A DNA stretch of 44,776 nt from Clostridia bacterium (GTDB taxonomy: Bacteria > Bacillota > Clostridia > Oscillospirales > Acutalibacteraceae), in contig JAFQQM010000039.1 in assembly GCA_017410585.1 (NCBI GenBank), forward strand, positions 1 through 44,776. Reading direction: 5' to 3'. How positions within the stretch are numbered: position 1 is the stretch's first letter; every line of letters starts with the position of its first letter. The translations under genes and the position numbers were made by a program. The notes under the pieces were generated by a model. The model worked only from the letters and a program-made list of their open reading frames with translations, did not search any database and was not told the origin of the DNA. This document shows, piece by piece, positions 16,631-26,955 of the stretch.

Positions 16631-16659
16631 ATTATACTACAAAATCTTTCGGAATGCAA
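16631..16659 (-). promoter_or_regulatory. Sigma-A promoter of the pseudouridine synthase gene
   Basis: Minus strand TTGCAT, 17 nt, TATAAT. Its -35 is 1 nt from the -35 of the divergent radC promoter. Confidence 0.85.
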
Positions 16660-16660
16660 A

Positions 16661-16689
16661 TTGCTTTTTATAAATGGGTATGATATAAT
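16661..16689 (+). promoter_or_regulatory. Sigma-A promoter of radC
   Basis: TTGCTT, 17 nt, TATAAT with a TGA just before the -10. Confidence 0.85.
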
Positions 16690-16722
16690 AAAATGTAATT
16701 GTTTTAGTTTGAGGTGAGTGCC

Positions 16723-17415
16723 TTGGAAAAGAACCTACATAGCGGCCACCGTCAGCGTATGAAGCAGGATTTCCTGCGGTACGGGGAGAGCCGTTTTAAC
16801 GAGCATCAGTTAGTGGAACTGTTGCTGTATTTTGCCATTCCGCAGGGAGATACCAACGATCTGGCGCATCGGCTCATCGAACGCTTCGGCAGTGTTCACG
16901 GGCTGTTGCAGGCGGACTATGAGCAACTGACCCAGATCAAAGGTGTGGGGTCTCATGCCGCTACACTCATTCAACTGTGCGGCGAATTGGTGACGCGGTA
17001 TGGGTTGACCGAGCGACCGGTCGGCATCTTGCTCAACGATACCGACGATATCGGCGCGTTTCTGTTACCGCGTTTTTGGCGGTGCAACCGCGAAAAATTT
17101 CTGATGGTATCCTTAAACAACCGCCACGAGGTGATCAACGTCACCCAGATCTCCTCCGGCACGCAAAACACCACCGCCGTCAACAACAAACTCATTCTCC
17201 GCCAAGCGGTGGTAGACGATGCGTCGGAGATCGTTCTGGCGCACAATCATCCGGCCGGATTCCCGCTCCCCTCCCGCGAGGACGTGGACGCGACCTTGCA
17301 ACTGCACAGAGAACTGATCAAGGTAGACATTCGTCTGCGGGATCATCTGGTCATTTCCGATACCGATTTTATCTCGATGAAGGATACGCCCTCGCTGGCG
17401 ATGATCTTTGACTGA
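16723..17415 (+). CDS. radC: RadC/YsnA-family JAB1-type protein
   Basis: A 230-aa UPF0758/RadC protein. The N-terminal half has an HhH-like segment (LTQIKGVGSHAATLIQL); the C-terminal half is a JAB1/MPN domain with the metal motif HNHPAGFPLPSREDVDAT and an upstream Glu in NRHEVINV. Despite its name, a direct role in recombination is not established; related JAMM domains are metallohydrolases. The frame opens at GTG 16714, but that overlaps the GAGGTG Shine-Dalgarno; TTG 16723 is 6 nt downstream of it and is my choice. It is followed by uvrB after 30 nt, so they are probably cotranscribed. Confidence 0.9.
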   Translation: MEKNLHSGHRQRMKQDFLRYGESRFNEHQLVELLLYFAIPQGDTNDLAHRLIERFGSVHGLLQADYEQLTQIKGVGSHAATLIQLCGELVTRYGLTERPVGILLNDTDDIGAFLLPRFWRCNREKFLMVSLNNRHEVINVTQISSGTQNTTAVNNKLILRQAVVDDASEIVLAHNHPAGFPLPSREDVDATLQLHRELIKVDIRLRDHLVISDTDFISMKDTPSLAMIFD

Positions 17416-17445
17416 CCGATAACAACCGCAAGGAGGTGGTTGACT

Positions 17446-19413
17446 GTGGACAAATTTGAACTGGTATCCGATTTTCGTCCGACCGGCGATCAGCCGGAGG
17501 CGATCCGTCGATTGGTGGAAGGCATCCGGCGCGGTGACCGCGAACAGACCCTGATGGGCGTGACCGGCTCGGGCAAGACCTTTACGATGGCCAACGTCAT
17601 TGCCGAAGTCAACCGCCCGACCCTCATTTTAGAGCCGAACAAGACGCTGGCGGCACAACTTTGTTCCGAGATGCGGGCGTTTTTCCCCAACAATGCGGTG
17701 GAATATTTTGTTTCCTACTACGATTATTATCAGCCGGAAGCGTACGTAGCCACCACCGATACCTATATTGAAAAAGATTCGTCTATCAACGACGAGATCG
17801 ATAAACTCCGTCACTCCGCCACCTCGGCGTTGTCCGAGCGGCGGGACGTTATCATCGTGGCGAGTGTTTCCTGCATCTACAACCTCGGTGATCCCATCGA
17901 CTACCGCAATATGATCTTATCGCTTCGGCCGGGGATGGAGAGATCCCCCGAATCGGTGATGGAGAAACTGGTGCAACTCCAATATGAGCGCAACGATTTC
18001 AGTTTTACCCGCAACAAATTCCGTGTGCGTGGGGACGTGATGGAGATCTATCCGTCCTACACCCACGACGTTGCCTACCGCGTGGAGTTTTTCGGTGACG
18101 AGATCGACCGGTTAAGCGAGATCAATCCGCTGACCGGCGAGGTCAAAAACACCGTCAACCACGTAGCCGTCTATCCCGCCTCCCACTATATCATCCCGCC
18201 CGAAAAGATGGCGGGGGCGGTGGAAAATATCCGGCGGGAACTGGCCGAGCGCATCCGCTATTTCACCGAAGAAGGCAAACTGCTGGAAGCCCAGCGCATC
18301 GAACAGCGCACCCGCTACGATATGGAGATGCTGACCGAGATCGGGATGTGCAAGGGCATCGAAAACTATTCGTCGGTGTTATCCGGTCGAAAGGCGGGTG
18401 AGCCGCCGTTTACGCTGTTGGATTACTTCCCCGACGATTTCCTGCTGATGGTGGACGAATCCCACGTGACCCTGCCGCAGGTGCGCGGTATGCATAACGG
18501 CGACCGCGGACGCAAGCAGAGTCTGGTGGATTTCGGATTCCGACTTCCCAGCGCTTACGACAACCGCCCGCTCACCTTTGAGGAATTTTATTCGCATATC
18601 CGGCAGGCGGTATTTGTCAGCGCCACGCCAGGGCCGTTTGAACGGGAAAACAGCCAACAGATCGTCGAGCAGGTCATCCGACCCACCGGTCTGTTGGATC
18701 CCGAGATCACCGTCAAGCCGGTGGAGGGGCAGATCGACGATCTGATGGAAGAAATCCGCCTGCGTACCGCACGCAACGAGCGCGTGCTGGTGACCACCCT
18801 GACCAAAAAGATGGCGGAAGATCTCACCACCTTTTTTTCGGATGCGGGCATCCGTGTGCGGTATATGCACCACGACGTATCCACGATGGACCGCATGGAG
18901 ATCATCCGCGATCTGCGCCTCGGTGAGTTCGACGTGTTAGTCGGCATCAACCTGCTCCGCGAAGGTCTCGACCTGCCGGAAGTATCGTTGGTAGCGATAC
19001 TGGACGCCGATAAAGAGGGGTTTCTCCGCAGTACGTCGGCACTCATTCAGACCATCGGCCGCGCCGCGCGTAACGCCCACGGCGAGGTCATTATGTATGC
19101 TGATTTCGTCACCCCGTCGATGGAGGTGGCTATCCGCGAGACCGAGCGCCGCCGCGGTATTCAGCAGGCGTATAACGAAGCAAACGGCATCGTGCCGACC
19201 ACCATCACCAAAGACGTGCGGGATATCATCGAAATTTCCGGCACGTCCAAGGAGAACAAGAAGGTCACCAAAACGCAGTTTGACCGTATGACCAAGCAGG
19301 AGCGACTGCAACTCATTGCCGAATTGACCAAGGAAATGAAAAACGCCGCCAAACTGTTGGAATTCGAACACGCCGCCTATCTGCGCGACCGTATCAAGCA
19401 ACTACAGGAGTAA
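17446..19413 (+). CDS. uvrB: Excinuclease ABC subunit B
   Basis: A 655-aa UvrB helicase of nucleotide excision repair. Walker A is [10 protein letters not shown]; the beta-hairpin region [10 protein letters not shown] follows; DESH is the Walker B/II motif; helicase motifs V and VI are [10 protein letters not shown] and QTIGRAARN; the C-terminal UVR motif ([22 protein letters not shown]) binds UvrC. AAGGAGGTGG is 9 nt before GTG 17446; an in-frame TTG at 17440 is too close to it. Only 3 nt separate its stop from uvrA. uvrC is not in the window. Confidence 0.97.
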   Translation: MDKFELVSDFRPTGDQPEAIRRLVEGIRRGDREQTLMGVTGSGKTFTMANVIAEVNRPTLILEPNKTLAAQLCSEMRAFFPNNAVEYFVSYYDYYQPEAYVATTDTYIEKDSSINDEIDKLRHSATSALSERRDVIIVASVSCIYNLGDPIDYRNMILSLRPGMERSPESVMEKLVQLQYERNDFSFTRNKFRVRGDVMEIYPSYTHDVAYRVEFFGDEIDRLSEINPLTGEVKNTVNHVAVYPASHYIIPPEKMAGAVENIRRELAERIRYFTEEGKLLEAQRIEQRTRYDMEMLTEIGMCKGIENYSSVLSGRKAGEPPFTLLDYFPDDFLLMVDESHVTLPQVRGMHNGDRGRKQSLVDFGFRLPSAYDNRPLTFEEFYSHIRQAVFVSATPGPFERENSQQIVEQVIRPTGLLDPEITVKPVEGQIDDLMEEIRLRTARNERVLVTTLTKKMAEDLTTFFSDAGIRVRYMHHDVSTMDRMEIIRDLRLGEFDVLVGINLLREGLDLPEVSLVAILDADKEGFLRSTSALIQTIGRAARNAHGEVIMYADFVTPSMEVAIRETERRRGIQQAYNEANGIVPTTITKDVRDIIEISGTSKENKKVTKTQFDRMTKQERLQLIAELTKEMKNAAKLLEFEHAAYLRDRIKQLQE

Positions 19414-19416
19414 GTT

Positions 19417-22251
19417 ATGGCCAAGAAGATCGTCATCCGCGGTGCGCGGATGCATAACCTCAAAAATATCGACGTCGAACTGCCGCGTGACAAACTCATT
19501 GTGTTTACCGGTCTGTCCGGCTCGGGCAAGTCATCGCTGGCGTTTGATACTATTTACGCCGAGGGACAGCGGCGGTACGTGGAAAGTCTGTCTTCCTACG
19601 CCCGTATGTTTTTAGGGCAGATGGACAAGCCGGACGTGGACCTCATCGAGGGCCTCTCCCCCGCTATCTCCATCGACCAGAAGACCACCTCGCAAAATCC
19701 CCGCTCGACGGTGGGGACCGTGACCGAGATCTACGACTATCTGCGTCTGTTATACGCCCGCATCGGCGTACCGCATTGTCCGGTCTGCGGACGGGAGATC
19801 AAACAGCAGACCGCCGACGAGATCGTTGACCGGATCTTACAGTTGCCGGAAGGCACCCGCATTCAACTGCTGTCGCCGCTCGCGCGCGGGCGCAAAGGCG
19901 AGTTTGTCAAGGAACTGGATGCGGCGCGAAAGGACGGTTATGTCCGAGTGCGCATCGACGGTGAACTGCGGGAACTCTCCGAAGAGATCAAATTGGAGAA
20001 AAACAAAAAGCACACCGTGGAGATCGTGGTCGACCGATTGGTCATCAAAGACGGCATCCGCCGGCGGTTGGCGGATTCGGTAGAGACCGCTACCACCCTG
20101 TCGGGCGGGTTGCTGGCGGTGGACGTCGTCGGGGACAAGGAACTGTATTTCTCGCAGAATTATGCCTGTCCGGAACACGGCGCGACCATCGAAGAACTCA
20201 GCCCCCGTATGTTCTCCTTCAACAGTCCGTTCGGTGCGTGTCCCAAGTGCACCGGTCTGGGCGTGTTCAAGTCGTTGGATATCGATCTGATCTTCAAGGA
20301 TAAGAATCTCTCGATCCGCGAGGGCGGCATCCGCACGGCCGGCTGGGATTATATGGGCGGCGGCGCCATTCAACAAATGTATTTCGATGCGGTGGCGGAG
20401 TATATCGGTTTTTCGCTGGATACCCCCATCAAAGACCTGCCGAAAAAAGCCATCGACACGCTGTTATACGGTACCGGTGACGTCAAGATCCGAATGAAGC
20501 ATCACAAAGGCATCGGTGAATATATGGCGGCGTTTGAGGGCATCGCCAACAACCTTGAGCGGCGATACAGGGAGACCACCAGCAACTGGATGCGGGAAGA
20601 ACTGGACACCTATATGCGGGAGATTCCCTGCCCCGATTGCCACGGTACCCGTTTAAAGCCGGAAGTGCTGGCGGTGACGGTCGGCGGTTTGAACATCGAG
20701 CAGTTGACCAACCGTTCCATCACCGAAACGCTGGAGTTTTTCGATGCGTTTGAGCCGACCATGAGCGAACGTGAACATCTCATCGGTGACCGTGTCATCA
20801 AGGAGATCCGCGCACGGCTCGGTTTCTTAACCAGCGTCGGTCTGGAGTATCTGACCCTCTCCCGTGCGGCCGGTACGCTGTCGGGCGGCGAGAGTCAGCG
20901 CATTCGTCTGGCAACCCAGATCGGCTCGTATCTGACCGGCGTATTGTATATTCTCGATGAGCCGAGCATCGGCTTGCATCAGCGGGATAACGACAAGTTG
21001 CTGGATACGCTGAAACAACTGCGCGATCTGGGCAACACGCTGGTGGTGGTGGAACACGATGAGGATACCATGCGTGCCGCCGATTGGCTGGTGGACGTTG
21101 GTCCCGGTGCGGGCATACACGGCGGTGAGATCGTGTACTCCGGTCCGGTCAAGGGGATTGAGAACTGCAAAAATTCCATCACCGGTCTGTATCTGTCCGG
21201 CAAAAAGCGCATTCCGCTGCCGACCCAGCGGCGAGAAGGCAACGGCCATTGGCTGACCATCCGCGGGGCATCGGAAAATAACCTGCAACACATCGACGCA
21301 TCCTTTAAGTTGGGGGCGTTTAATGCGGTGACCGGCGTTTCCGGCTCCGGCAAATCTTCGCTGATCAACGAAATTCTGTATAAATCGCTGGCGGCTAAAC
21401 TCAATCGGGCGCGCACCTTCCCCGGCAAGCACGACCGCATCGACGGGGTGGAGTTTTTGGACAAGGTCATCGACATTGACCAGTCTCCCATCGGGCGGAC
21501 GCCCCGTTCCAATCCCGCCACCTACACCGGTGTATTCAACGATATCCGCGAGTTGTTCGCACAGACGCAAGATGCCAAGCAACGCGGTTACAGCGCCGGC
21601 CGCTTTTCCTTCAACGTTCGTGGCGGACGCTGTGAAGCGTGCCAAGGCGATGGCATTTTGCGTATCGAAATGAACTTCCTGCCGGACGTGTACGTCCCCT
21701 GCGAGGTGTGCAAAGGTCAGCGATACAACCGCGAGACGCTGGAAGTGCGGTACAAGGGTAAAAACATCTACGACATTTTGGAGATGACGGTGGAAGAAGC
21801 GTTGCATTTCTTCGCCGATCTGCCCCGCATCAAGCGCAAGTTGCAAACGCTGTACGACGTCGGTCTCGGCTATATCAAGGTCGGACAACCCGCCACCACC
21901 CTGTCGGGTGGTGAGGCACAACGCGTTAAATTGGCCACTGAGTTATCCAAGCGTCCCACCGGCAAGACGGTGTATATTCTGGACGAGCCGACCACCGGTC
22001 TGCATACCGACGACGTCCGCCAGTTGATTGCCGTACTGCAGACGTTGGTGGACAGCGGCAACACGGTCATTGTGATCGAACACAACCTCGACGTTATCAA
22101 AACGGCCGATCATCTCATCGATCTCGGTCCTGAGGGCGGTAACCGCGGCGGCACCGTCGTGGCGACCGGCACCCCCGAAGAGGTCGCGCAAGTGGAAGGC
22201 TCGTATACCGGCCAGTATCTGCGGCCGTTGTTGGAGGGGCGTTATGAGTGA
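19417..22251 (+). CDS. uvrA: Excinuclease ABC subunit A
   Basis: A 944-aa DNA-damage sensor with two ABC ATPase modules. Walker A motifs are [10 protein letters not shown] and [10 protein letters not shown]; signatures LSGGESQRI and LSGGEAQRV; Walker B YILDEPS and YILDEPT. Zinc-binding CxxC pairs are at CPVC and CEAC...CEVC. Full length for the family. AGGAG is 6 nt upstream. Its last 8 nt overlap trmO. Confidence 0.98.
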   Translation: MAKKIVIRGARMHNLKNIDVELPRDKLIVFTGLSGSGKSSLAFDTIYAEGQRRYVESLSSYARMFLGQMDKPDVDLIEGLSPAISIDQKTTSQNPRSTVGTVTEIYDYLRLLYARIGVPHCPVCGREIKQQTADEIVDRILQLPEGTRIQLLSPLARGRKGEFVKELDAARKDGYVRVRIDGELRELSEEIKLEKNKKHTVEIVVDRLVIKDGIRRRLADSVETATTLSGGLLAVDVVGDKELYFSQNYACPEHGATIEELSPRMFSFNSPFGACPKCTGLGVFKSLDIDLIFKDKNLSIREGGIRTAGWDYMGGGAIQQMYFDAVAEYIGFSLDTPIKDLPKKAIDTLLYGTGDVKIRMKHHKGIGEYMAAFEGIANNLERRYRETTSNWMREELDTYMREIPCPDCHGTRLKPEVLAVTVGGLNIEQLTNRSITETLEFFDAFEPTMSEREHLIGDRVIKEIRARLGFLTSVGLEYLTLSRAAGTLSGGESQRIRLATQIGSYLTGVLYILDEPSIGLHQRDNDKLLDTLKQLRDLGNTLVVVEHDEDTMRAADWLVDVGPGAGIHGGEIVYSGPVKGIENCKNSITGLYLSGKKRIPLPTQRREGNGHWLTIRGASENNLQHIDASFKLGAFNAVTGVSGSGKSSLINEILYKSLAAKLNRARTFPGKHDRIDGVEFLDKVIDIDQSPIGRTPRSNPATYTGVFNDIRELFAQTQDAKQRGYSAGRFSFNVRGGRCEACQGDGILRIEMNFLPDVYVPCEVCKGQRYNRETLEVRYKGKNIYDILEMTVEEALHFFADLPRIKRKLQTLYDVGLGYIKVGQPATTLSGGEAQRVKLATELSKRPTGKTVYILDEPTTGLHTDDVRQLIAVLQTLVDSGNTVIVIEHNLDVIKTADHLIDLGPEGGNRGGTVVATGTPEEVAQVEGSYTGQYLRPLLEGRYE

Positions 22252-22921
22252 GATCGTCATGCGTCCCATCGCGCGCATCCGCACCGATTTCCCCGATAAA
22301 TTCGGTATTCCGCGACAAAGCGGGTTGGTGGAGGAACTCAAGGGCGCGGTGGTGTTTGAGCCGACCTATCGCAATGCCGATGCCTTGCGTGGGTTGGAAG
22401 GGTTTTCCCATATCTGGCTCATCTGGCAATTTTCGGAAGCGGTACGGGAGGGGTGGTCCCCGACCGTCCGACCGCCGCGATTGGGCGGTAACACCCGTAT
22501 GGGGGTGTTTGCGACCCGTTCGCCGTTTCGCCCCAACGCCATCGGGTTATCGTCGGTCAAGTTGGAGGAGATCCGTGAGACCGAGGACGGCACCGTACTG
22601 ATCGTGTCGGGAGCAGACTTGATGGACGGTACCCCCATTTTGGATATCAAGCCGTATCTCCCCTACACCGACAGCCATCCCGACGCGACCGGCGGTTTTG
22701 CCGAGCCGGTGCGGGCGTATGCGTTGCAGGTGTGTTGTGACGAAGGGTTGACCGCCGCGATGACGGAGGCCGAGCGGCAGGCGCTTTTCGGCGTGCTGGC
22801 GCACGATCCGCGTCCATCCTATCAAGACGATCCGACGCGGGTGTACGGACTTCGCTTTGCTAAATGGGAAGTCAAATTCAGCGTATCCGGCGATACACTG
22901 ACCGTACAGAGCATAGAATGA
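22244..22921 (+). CDS. trmO: tRNA (N6-threonylcarbamoyladenosine37-N6)-methyltransferase, TsaA/TrmO family
   Basis: A 225-aa TsaA/TrmO enzyme that uses S-adenosylmethionine to methylate t6A37 in tRNA. Motifs: [20 protein letters not shown] at the N-terminus, [20 protein letters not shown] and [11 protein letters not shown]. The single-beta-barrel domain covers about residues 7-145; the C-terminal 75 residues form the extra domain with RVYGLRF. It overlaps uvrA by 8 nt, so it is translationally coupled; there is no obvious functional link to repair. A strong terminator follows within 8 nt. Confidence 0.92.
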   Translation: MSEIVMRPIARIRTDFPDKFGIPRQSGLVEELKGAVVFEPTYRNADALRGLEGFSHIWLIWQFSEAVREGWSPTVRPPRLGGNTRMGVFATRSPFRPNAIGLSSVKLEEIRETEDGTVLIVSGADLMDGTPILDIKPYLPYTDSHPDATGGFAEPVRAYALQVCCDEGLTAAMTEAERQALFGVLAHDPRPSYQDDPTRVYGLRFAKWEVKFSVSGDTLTVQSIE

Positions 22922-22925
22922 AAAA

Positions 22926-22953
22926 ATCCCCCCGCATAGCGGGGGGGATTTCA
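22926..22953 (+). terminator. Rho-independent terminator of the radC-uvrB-uvrA-trmO transcript
   Basis: CCCCCCGC/GCGGGGGG stem with ATA loop at 22928-22946, then ATTTCATTTT. Confidence 0.9.
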
Positions 22954-23244
22954 TTTTCGGGCATAGCCCTATTGGCCTGCCAGCCACGCACCGGTTGCCG
23001 GCCACCCATAAATGGGTTGTCAGTCTTTGCCGGCTCCCCTTGTCAGGGGAGCTGTCGGCGGTAGCCGACTGAGGGGTAGTCTTTCGTTTTCTCTCCCTCC
23101 GTCTTTTTGCTTCGCAAAAATCCACCTCCCTCGTCAGAGGGAGGCATAACATAAAACACTTTCTGCGTCTGCCTTTGATCTCTGCAATTTCTGTTCATCG
23201 CTAAAGCGCTTTTGAACCACGCGACTATCGCGTGGTTTTTGTTT
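22954..23244. repeat. Dispersed mosaic hairpin repeat, copy 2, in a 327-nt gene-free gap
   Basis: Together with the preceding terminator this fills the gap between trmO and fhs. The part shared with the window start is 23063-23244. In order: ACCCAT/ATGGGT, GCTCCCC/GGGGAGC (23033-23052), GTCGGC/GCCGAC (23054-23069), TTTTTGC/GCAAAAA (23104-23120), CCTCCCTC/GAGGGAGG (23125-23144) and CCACGCG/CGCGTGG (23217-23235), the last with a T-tract. No open frame here looks like a gene. The string of independent hairpins and the second copy 23 kb away argue for a small non-autonomous repeat family. Confidence 0.85.
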
Positions 23245-23249
23245 CGGTT

Positions 23250-24929
23250 TTAGAAAAGACCGCTGATCTTGCCGTTCTCGTCTACGTCGATATTGACCGC
23301 GGCGGGGACTTTCGGCAGACCGGGCATGGTCATAATGGCACCGGTCAGCGCCACAACGAAGCCGGCACCGGCCGACAGTTTCACCTGACGCACCGTCACC
23401 TCAAAGCCGGTCGGCGCACCGAGTTTGGTCTGGTCATCGGTCAGGCTGTACTGCGTTTTGGCAACACACACCGGCAGGTTGCCGTAACCGAGTGCTTCCA
23501 ACTCCGCCGCCTGCTTGGCCGCCTCGGCGGTCATCACCACGCGGTCACCGCCGTACACCTTCCGCACGATGGCATTGAGTTTGTCCTCGATACTGCCTTC
23601 CAGTTCGTAGGCGTGACGGAAATCGTTCTCGAGGTCGCACAGACGCACCACCTCTTCGGCAAGCGCCAGACCGCCTTCGCCGCCCTTGGCCCATACCTGC
23701 GACAACACCGATCTCACACCGCGTTCGGCGCAGGCATCCGCCACCGCCTGCACTTCTTCCGGCGTATCGGACGGAAATTCGTTGATAGCGACCACGCAGG
23801 GCAGACCGTACACGTCCTGAATGTTGCTGACGTGCTTCATCAGGTTAGGCAGACCCTTTTTAAGTGCCTCCACGTTCGGGTTGTTGAGGTCGGCTTTGGC
23901 AACGCCGCCGTTGTATTTAAGCGCACGGACGGTGGCAACGATCACCACCGCATCCGGTTTCAAACCGGCCATACGGCATTTGATATCGAGAAATTTTTCC
24001 GCACCGAGGTCGGCACCGAAGCCCGCTTCGGTAACCGTGTAATCGCTCAGTTTGAGCGCCATACGGGTGGCGGTCACCGAGTTGCAACCGTGAGCGATAT
24101 TCGCAAACGGACCGCCGTGGACGATCGCCGGCGTATGCTCCAGCGACTGCACCAAATTCGGTTTGAGCGCATCCTTGAGAAGCGCCGCCATCGCACCGTG
24201 TGCTTTCAGTTCACCCGCCGTGACCGGTTTTTGCTCGCTGGGTTTGCCGTAGGTATAGCCGATGACGATACGGGACAGGCGCTCTTTGAGGTCGTTGATG
24301 TCGCTGGCCAAGCACAGCACCGCCATAATCTCGCTGGCTACGGTGATATCGTAGCCGTCCTCACGCGGAACGCCGTTGACCCGACCGCCGAGACCGTCGG
24401 TGACGTAGCGCAACTGGCGGTCGTTCATATCCACGCAACGTTTCCAAGTGATCTTGCGCGGGTCGATGTTCAACTCGTTGCCTTGGAAGATGTGGTTATC
24501 GATCATCGCCGCCAGCAGGTTGTTCGCCGCACCGATGGCGTGGAAATCGCCGGTGAAATGCAGATTGATATCTTCCATCGGAACGACCTGCGACCAACCG
24601 CCGCCGGCCGCACCGCCCTTGACACCGAATACCGGACCGAGCGACGGTTCACGCAACGCCATCACCGTCTTTTTCCCGAGACGGGTCAAGGCATCCGCCA
24701 AACCGATGGTGGTGGTCGTCTTGCCCTCGCCGGCCGGCGTCGGGTTGATGGCGGTCACCAAAATGAGTTTGCCGTCCTTGGCGTTCGTATCGCGCAACAA
24801 CGAATAGTCGATCTTCGCCTTATACTTCCCGTACGGCTCAAGATACTTCTCATCAATACCGGCGGCGGCAGCCACCTCCAAAATGGGGCTCATCTCACAG
24901 GACTGGGCGATCTCGATATCGGTCTTCAT
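23250..24929 (-). CDS. fhs: Formate-tetrahydrofolate ligase
   Basis: A 559-aa formyl-THF synthetase that joins formate to tetrahydrofolate with ATP, feeding purine and formyl-Met synthesis and acetogenic-type one-carbon flow. The P-loop is [24 protein letters not shown] and KGGAAGGG follow; the C-terminus has [16 protein letters not shown]. Full family length. An in-frame ATG at 24947 overlaps the AAAGGTGG Shine-Dalgarno, so ATG 24929 (MKTDIEIAQ) is used. It sits under a ZTP riboswitch and its own promoter. Its 3' end abuts the repeat, whose terminal hairpin may stop transcription. Confidence 0.97.
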   Translation of the reverse strand: MKTDIEIAQSCEMSPILEVAAAAGIDEKYLEPYGKYKAKIDYSLLRDTNAKDGKLILVTAINPTPAGEGKTTTTIGLADALTRLGKKTVMALREPSLGPVFGVKGGAAGGGWSQVVPMEDINLHFTGDFHAIGAANNLLAAMIDNHIFQGNELNIDPRKITWKRCVDMNDRQLRYVTDGLGGRVNGVPREDGYDITVASEIMAVLCLASDINDLKERLSRIVIGYTYGKPSEQKPVTAGELKAHGAMAALLKDALKPNLVQSLEHTPAIVHGGPFANIAHGCNSVTATRMALKLSDYTVTEAGFGADLGAEKFLDIKCRMAGLKPDAVVIVATVRALKYNGGVAKADLNNPNVEALKKGLPNLMKHVSNIQDVYGLPCVVAINEFPSDTPEEVQAVADACAERGVRSVLSQVWAKGGEGGLALAEEVVRLCDLENDFRHAYELEGSIEDKLNAIVRKVYGGDRVVMTAEAAKQAAELEALGYGNLPVCVAKTQYSLTDDQTKLGAPTGFEVTVRQVKLSAGAGFVVALTGAIMTMPGLPKVPAAVNIDVDENGKISGLF

Positions 24930-24952
24930 AGCAAATCCACCTTTCATTTATT

Positions 24953-25070
24953 AAACAGAAAGGGCAGCATCGGCGCGATCGATCACGCTTGATGCTGCCC
25001 AGACGGTCGGCTTCAAACGGTACCCGACTACCTTGTGGTGCTCCACAAATTCCGTCAGCAGGTCGGGACC
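24953..25070 (-). ncRNA. ZTP/ZMP (pfl) riboswitch with terminator platform, upstream of fhs
   Basis: Minus strand 25070 to 24997 matches the pfl/ZTP aptamer: P1 formed by GGTCCCGAC and GTCGGGTACC, a GCTGACGGA internal loop, a TTGTGG/CCACAA hairpin, then the hallmark GCCGACCGTCTGGGC at 25011-24997. The last GGGC also opens the 5' arm GGGCAGCATC of a 10-bp terminator (24962-25000) followed by TTTCTGTTT. Ligand binding and terminator formation are therefore mutually exclusive, as in known ZTP ON switches. fhs is a classical target: ZTP/ZMP builds up when 10-formyl-THF is short. Confidence 0.9.
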
Positions 25071-25085
25071 TTTCAACTTTTCTCC

Positions 25086-25114
25086 ATCATAACACAGCAA
25101 ACAGCAAATGTCAA
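25086..25114 (-). promoter_or_regulatory. Sigma-A promoter of the riboswitch-fhs transcript
   Basis: Minus strand consensus TTGACA, 17 nt, TATGAT, about 16 nt before the aptamer. It lies just past the stop codon of the M23 gene. Confidence 0.92.
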
Positions 25115-25125
25115 GACGGGAAAAT

Positions 25126-26889
25126 TTAATAATAATTCAGTAGCGGTAACGGGTCGATCTTTTGTCCGTAGTAGGTGATCTCCAGATGCATACCCGGGCC
25201 GGTGGTACGTCCGGTCTCACCGACGTAAGCAATCAACTGACCCTGCGCCACCTTTTCGCCCACGCTGACGACGACGGTCGAACAATGGGTATAGCGGGAA
25301 ACGTAACCGTTGCCGTGGTCGACCAGCACCCAATGGCCCCAACCGCCGCCGTAGCCGGAGTAGTTGGCGTCAATGACGGTGCCGCCGTCCATCGCAATGA
25401 TCTCGGCACCGTAGATGCCGTGTTGATAGATATCGATACCATAGTGGAATTCCACCGGATCGGTACGCCAACCCCACGGAGAGGTCACGCGATAGAATCC
25501 GACGACCGGCCAGATGAACTTGCCGGTGGACTGTCCGGGGATACCGGAGCCACCGCCCAGCACCATTGCGCCCTCGGCGTATACCTGCGTGACCGGTTCT
25601 TTCGTCTTGACCGAAGACAGCACGTTGCGGGAGATCTCCTCCCCATCCACCGTCACGATCTCATAGGTGGTGTCGATCTCCCCTTCTTCGCCCTCGATCT
25701 TGATATAATCGTGACCAAGCACGCGGTTGTAATCCTTGACCGTAATACTGTCAAACGGCGTGTAGGTGGTGACCACCTCCGTACGCAAGGATTGGATATG
25801 CAAATAAGCGTACGACGGTTTGACGACCACTTCGGTGCCGACCGGCAACGTCTTATCTTCCAGCAATTGATCGGTCAGACCGCGGTTGTAATCCAGCAAC
25901 TGCACGCGGCTGAGTCCGTTTTCACGCGCCAACGAGGAGAGGGTCTCGCCCGCCGCCGAGACGGTAACCGTCTGCTGGGTCAGGGTCTTATCGGTCAGCA
26001 GTTCGTGCATCCGCTCTTTGGTCAGCAGTGAGACCGACGGATACAGACCGGGCAGGATCTCCACCTGTTCCAGAAAGCGAATGGTCTCTTTTTTGGCGGC
26101 CTTGGAACTGGCATCGGACAAAATGCTGTCCAGTAACGCCTGTACTTCCTTTTCGGTCTCCAGCGCACCGACCAGCGTGCCTTCCACGTACAGACCCGCC
26201 ATCTCGGTCACCTCGTCGCCGTAGGACTCCAAGATTGCATTGCACACTTCGCTTTTATTCAGCAACAGATCGGACGGCACCGCCGCAATGGTCATCTCCG
26301 GACCGTCGGCGGTAAATTCGCTGTCGATCGGGGCAACACGGTTTTTCGCCATTTCCAGTCCCTGCTCAAACACCACTTCGTCCGAGACGTAACCGATGTT
26401 AGCGCCTTGATAGGTGACGTACAGCGCGTAGTCGGCGCCTGTCCAACGGGCGATGACCGCCAACATCACCACGAACGCCGCCACCGGCGCTACGTAATTA
26501 AACACGGTGGTAACGTATCGACGGTAGGTCCAAGCCGTACGGAAAGGATACAGCATACGCCGCAACACCGCCCGCTGGCGGTCATCGGTCTGCAGGCGTT
26601 CGATGGTCTCCCGCTCCGCCGCCATTTTCTTTTGGCATTTGCGGTGGTAGGCACGGAAATTCTCAATACGGCGTTCCATCACCGCCCGCCAAACGGCACG
26701 GAAGAAACGCGCAAGCGGCATCCATACGCCGCTATATAACCGGCGGCAGATCAGCCGGAAATAGCGGGTCGTCTGGATACCGATATAATAGCAGAGCGGA
26801 TAGGAGAAGCGAAACACAGCCGCCCACACGGCAGCAAGTTTCTGCTGAATATTCGGTTTTTCGGTCATTTTCGGTTCCTGCGGCTCCAT
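25126..26889 (-). CDS. Membrane-anchored LysM-G5-M23 (LytM-like) protein with altered active site
   Basis: A 587-aa protein: cytoplasmic basic N-terminus (1-125), one transmembrane helix (about 130-150), an extracytoplasmic linker, LysM (about 307-356), G5 domain (about 362-440) and a C-terminal M23 domain (about 460-583). The zinc ligands His482, Asp486 (HYGID) and His568 are present, as is His535 (YTHCS). In the usual GPHLHFE motif the first His, a catalytic residue in LytM and lysostaphin, is Gly566 here (GPGMHLE). It may be an impaired or non-lytic peptidase acting on or scaffolding peptidoglycan, perhaps at division or sporulation. GGGAGG is well spaced from ATG 26889. Confidence 0.9.
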   Translation of the reverse strand: MEPQEPKMTEKPNIQQKLAAVWAAVFRFSYPLCYYIGIQTTRYFRLICRRLYSGVWMPLARFFRAVWRAVMERRIENFRAYHRKCQKKMAAERETIERLQTDDRQRAVLRRMLYPFRTAWTYRRYVTTVFNYVAPVAAFVVMLAVIARWTGADYALYVTYQGANIGYVSDEVVFEQGLEMAKNRVAPIDSEFTADGPEMTIAAVPSDLLLNKSEVCNAILESYGDEVTEMAGLYVEGTLVGALETEKEVQALLDSILSDASSKAAKKETIRFLEQVEILPGLYPSVSLLTKERMHELLTDKTLTQQTVTVSAAGETLSSLARENGLSRVQLLDYNRGLTDQLLEDKTLPVGTEVVVKPSYAYLHIQSLRTEVVTTYTPFDSITVKDYNRVLGHDYIKIEGEEGEIDTTYEIVTVDGEEISRNVLSSVKTKEPVTQVYAEGAMVLGGGSGIPGQSTGKFIWPVVGFYRVTSPWGWRTDPVEFHYGIDIYQHGIYGAEIIAMDGGTVIDANYSGYGGGWGHWVLVDHGNGYVSRYTHCSTVVVSVGEKVAQGQLIAYVGETGRTTGPGMHLEITYYGQKIDPLPLLNYY

Positions 26890-26923
26890 TTCGGTTCCCT
26901 CCCTTCAAGCCATAATCGCTATT

Positions 26924-26952
26924 AGTATACCATATCTTTTAGGAAAATGCAA
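26924..26952 (-). promoter_or_regulatory. Sigma-A promoter of the M23 gene
   Basis: Minus strand TTGCAT, 17 nt, TATACT, directly after the luxS stop codon. Confidence 0.83.
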
Positions 26953-26955
26953 CCC

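Noticed and set aside
16714-16722. GTG 16714 as the radC start
   Set aside because: It overlaps the GAGGTG ribosome site, leaving no spacing; TTG 16723 is better placed.
20827-21921. Minus-strand 364-codon frame inside uvrA
   Set aside because: It is antisense to a fully conserved uvrA and has no start signals.
22547-23152. A 201-codon minus-strand frame across the second repeat and the trmO 3' end
   Set aside because: It is antisense to trmO and reads through the terminator and hairpins; composition is that of a chance frame.
23232-24992. Plus-strand 586-codon frame opposite fhs
   Set aside because: It is the antisense shadow of fhs, a common effect in GC-rich genes, with His/Arg-rich composition and no motif.
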